This document shows, piece after piece, positions 62,227-64,000 of a DNA stretch of 64,000 nt. A program made the position numbers and the translations under genes. Source of the stretch: Ruegeria discodermiae (GTDB lineage Bacteria > Pseudomonadota > Alphaproteobacteria > Rhodobacterales > Rhodobacteraceae); the NCBI RefSeq assembly GCF_030758345.1, contig NZ_JAVAMO010000004.1, forward strand, positions 124,001 through 188,000, in the 5' to 3' direction. The notes below the pieces were generated by a model that was not told the origin of the DNA, made no database searches, and saw nothing but the letters and a program-made list of their open reading frames with translations. Within the stretch, counting starts at the first letter, position 1, and every line of letters starts with the position of its first letter.

Positions 62227-62652
62227 TCAGGCCGGGCTCTCCAACCACTCGGTTGCACATTCGCGAACGTCATCGGGTATCTCTGTGGCTTGACGGGTTT
62301 CAAGGCTCAGCAGCACGCATTTGAATTCGGTCTCAAACGCCAATTTATCGCCATCCGTTCTGAAAAGCCGATGCCTGAAGGTCATTGATTTGGAACCGAT
62401 CGCGACAACTGACGTCTCCAACCTTATGGAGTCGCCCGCCGTGAGTTCAGCGCGGAAATCGCTCTGGGCATGGACAACGGCGAAGGAAACCCGGCGGCCC
62501 CGTCTCATGTCATCTGCGGTCAGCCCCATTTCGGATTGGATTGCAAACACGCCGTCGGAACAAGCGGCAAAGTATCTCGAAACGTTCATATGACCAAGAA
62601 AATCGCTATCCGTTGGATCGACCACAGAACGAAACGAAACCAATGCCGGCAT
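62227..62652 (-). CDS. Hotdog-fold acyl-CoA thioesterase
   Basis: 141 residues from the ATG at 62652, which has GAGGAG about 7 bases upstream; the longer frame starting at 62742 adds a non-conserved leader. The conserved hotdog segment DPTDSDFLGHMNVSRYF, with the 4-hydroxybenzoyl-CoA-thioesterase-type D..GHMN..Y, is near the N-terminus. It hydrolyses acyl-CoA; the acyl group is unknown. It ends about 175 bases from the gatC start and is on the same strand. Confidence 0.85.
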   Translation of the reverse strand: MPALVSFRSVVDPTDSDFLGHMNVSRYFAACSDGVFAIQSEMGLTADDMRRGRRVSFAVVHAQSDFRAELTAGDSIRLETSVVAIGSKSMTFRHRLFRTDGDKLAFETEFKCVLLSLETRQATEIPDDVRECATEWLESPA

Positions 62653-62772
62653 GTGAATGCTCCTCTCAAAATGCAGGGAACTTTTACAAAACTGAGCTTC
62701 CTGTGTCATCTTACCAGACGTTGGTCGCGTGCCCACTGGCACTTTGGCAAATCAAGGGAAACGGAGAATGCG

Positions 62773-62991
62773 ATGCCCTCAATAGAAATTCAGGTGCTCG
62801 AAGGCGTGTTTTCGGCGGAAGAAAAAGGCAGAATAATACAAAAGGTCACGGATGCTTTTGGCGAAGTCGCTGGTCAAACGATAAAGGCTGGAACGTCTGT
62901 CCGGTTGCTGGAAGTCAGCAGCGGCTCTTGGGGGTATGCGGGAAACGTTCTGACAACGCAGGACGCTTTGGAGATGCGCGCACGGGGTTGA
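62773..62991 (+). CDS. Tautomerase (4-oxalocrotonate tautomerase) family protein
   Basis: 72 residues starting MPSIEIQVLEGVFSAEEKGR, with Pro as residue 2, the catalytic N-terminal proline after Met removal, then IIQKVTDAFGEVAG. The family tautomerises 2-hydroxymuconate-type enols or dehalogenates related acids. The usual Arg residues near 11 and 39 cannot be aligned with certainty, so its activity is open. GGAGAATGCG precedes the ATG. It is divergent from the thioesterase gene (120 bases). Confidence 0.82.
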   Translation: MPSIEIQVLEGVFSAEEKGRIIQKVTDAFGEVAGQTIKAGTSVRLLEVSSGSWGYAGNVLTTQDALEMRARG

Positions 62992-63321
62992 CCATTCGTT
63001 TTGGTGTCCAGTGTGTGAGCGGCGGCCTTGGGCTGATTGTGTCTAAAAGCTCAAAACTGGAAAGCCCGAATTTTCCGCGTATTGCGATCAATCGAAAAAG
63101 AGTCCCCCCAACATCGATGATGGCCACAAAGACACCCTCTGGCGGTCGGAAATCACCGCTGGACAGGACATTCCATTAGATTCCCTTCCCGCCCCCAAAC
63201 GCATTGGAAATCCGGAATTGACCCGAGATATCGGCATCGCCTGAGCAATAGACACAATCCGGGCTCGCACGAGAACCGGCCCATCGCGGTCGCAGAACTC
63301 AACCGCCTCGATCCGGTCGCC
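62992..63321. other. Intergenic region with a weak minus-strand frame, no confident gene
   Basis: Between the tautomerase and ceramidase genes. A minus-strand frame runs on without a break after the ceramidase stop codon (GDRIEAVEFCDRDGPVLVRA), ending at about 63088. It could be a readthrough tail, a small separate gene from a GTG near 63270, or chance. No terminator is seen here. Confidence 0.3.
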
Positions 63322-63999
63322 TTACATCCGGGTCGCAACGGGCGTGCTGTTCGCGTGTCGGCGCATGTGACGGCGGTAAACATCGATCATCCAACCCAGC
63401 ATGATTGCGTTCAGAATGTGCCAAAGTAAATGCGTGCCCATTGGCAACGCTTCACAAAGCGGGACGTCCAATGAACGCAAGGTGATCGATACGATCAGGA
63501 TCGCCGCGCCGAGGGCCATACCCCGCGCGGTATCCGGCATGCGCGCCCTGAGAAAAAACGCGAAGATCAGTATCAGCAGCGGCACCGGCGCATAAGCTGC
63601 GGAGCCTCCAAGCCCCGGCACCAGTTGAAAAAGCGGCACGGTCAATGCCGCATAAGGCAGGAACAGCGCGGTCAGGCCCAGAGCGGGCCACAGGCTCAGC
63701 CCCAGAAAATCGCGATTGACCCCGTAGAAATAGACCAGAATGAACAATAGGATCGGCACCACATCCGCCATAGCCGCCCAGACTTGCGCATGGGTGTGGA
63801 ACAGATAGCTGCCCACTCCGATCGCCGCCAGAAGCGCCACCAGCACCATCGCCAGTGGCAGGCCCTGCCCCCGCACCCTACGCCACATGATAAACGCCGC
63901 GATCAAAAAACAGACATTGGTCACGGCATTGATCGGCTCGGCCCAGTAGCTTGGGTCAAGCCGTTCACAATATCCATCTATTTCGCGCATCCACTCCAT
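63322..63999 (-). CDS. Ceramidase-family (alkaline ceramidase-like) membrane protein
   Basis: 225 residues from an ATG at the very edge of the window (63999), so the true start could lie beyond it. Seven membrane helices. The ceramidase motifs are DGYCERLDPSYWAEPINAVT, GVGSYLFHTHAQVWAAMADV and THLLWHILNAIMLGWM, placing the zinc-binding His and Asp residues. Alkaline ceramidases hydrolyse the amide of ceramides; bacterial members may act on other lipids or receptors-like targets (PAQR fold). Sphingolipids are not typical of this clade, so the substrate is open. Confidence 0.85.
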   Translation of the reverse strand: MEWMREIDGYCERLDPSYWAEPINAVTNVCFLIAAFIMWRRVRGQGLPLAMVLVALLAAIGVGSYLFHTHAQVWAAMADVVPILLFILVYFYGVNRDFLGLSLWPALGLTALFLPYAALTVPLFQLVPGLGGSAAYAPVPLLILIFAFFLRARMPDTARGMALGAAILIVSITLRSLDVPLCEALPMGTHLLWHILNAIMLGWMIDVYRRHMRRHANSTPVATRM

Positions 64000-64000
64000 G

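Overview
This is a GC-rich, gene-dense chromosomal window from an alphaproteobacterium, most likely a Rhodobacteraceae/Roseobacter-clade species. The placement rests on four things: a PccR-type (ScfR) regulator beside propionyl-CoA carboxylase and methylmalonyl-CoA mutase, a betICBA choline-sulfate operon, DUF6497, DUF1127 and DUF4174 proteins, and several TRAP and SLC13-type carriers. No tRNA, complete insertion sequence, prophage or CRISPR array was seen. The one structured RNA gene recognised is the RNase P RNA (about 58260-58680, minus strand).

Layout. 1-3.4 kb: a leftward block of VOC protein, GNAT acetyltransferase, J-domain/TerB protein, endonuclease/exonuclease/phosphatase protein and a small secreted protein. 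3.5-14.7 kb: propionate assimilation (pccB, four small envelope or unknown genes, pccA, scpA) with regulator pccR on the other strand beyond an MFS exporter; TTTGCAAA boxes lie before both pccB and pccR. 15-20.5 kb: betI-betC-betB-betA with a palindromic operator upstream of betI. 20.5-26.4 kb: DMT transporter, LysE/ArgO exporter with divergent ArgP-like regulator, a second LysR, a YciI protein, an XRE regulator facing a small membrane protein across a palindrome, and yebC. 26.5-33.3 kb: two SLC13-type permeases with TrkA_C domains, a HAD hydrolase, a glutamine amidotransferase, a BASS transporter and a YbaY/META protein. 33.7-45.3 kb: phosphotransferase, metallophosphoesterase, 5-formyl-THF cyclo-ligase, MgtE, guanine deaminase convergent with 8-oxoguanine deaminase, HisN-like phosphatase, XRE regulator, quinone oxidoreductase, LysR facing a DUF1127 gene, and a Bax-inhibitor-1 protein.

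45.5-54.0 kb is the most distinctive accessory region. A frameshifted IS1182-type transposase remnant and a probable IS630-type 5' remnant bracket a six-gene cassette: a PLP enzyme of the D-cysteine desulfhydrase/cysteate lyase type, a LysR regulator, a TAXI-TRAP binding protein, a fused TRAP permease, a D-amino-acid-oxidase-like flavoprotein and an Asp/Glu-racemase-family enzyme. This reads as an uptake-racemisation-deamination route for an acidic, sulfonated or D-amino acid; the substrate is not determined by sequence.

54-64 kb: housekeeping and envelope genes: two GNATs, a P-loop kinase-like protein, rpmG, two lipoproteins with similar C-termini, a DUF533/TerB protein, rnpB, an AmpD-type amidase, an excalibur-type lipoprotein, gatC-gatA, a thioesterase, a tautomerase and a ceramidase-family membrane protein at the right edge. 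The functional links that can be argued from sequence are propionyl-CoA to succinyl-CoA (pccBA, scpA, pccR), choline-O-sulfate to glycine betaine (betCAB, betI), tRNA-Gln amidation (gatCA), purine deamination (two deaminases) and the 46-53.5 kb amino-acid cassette.
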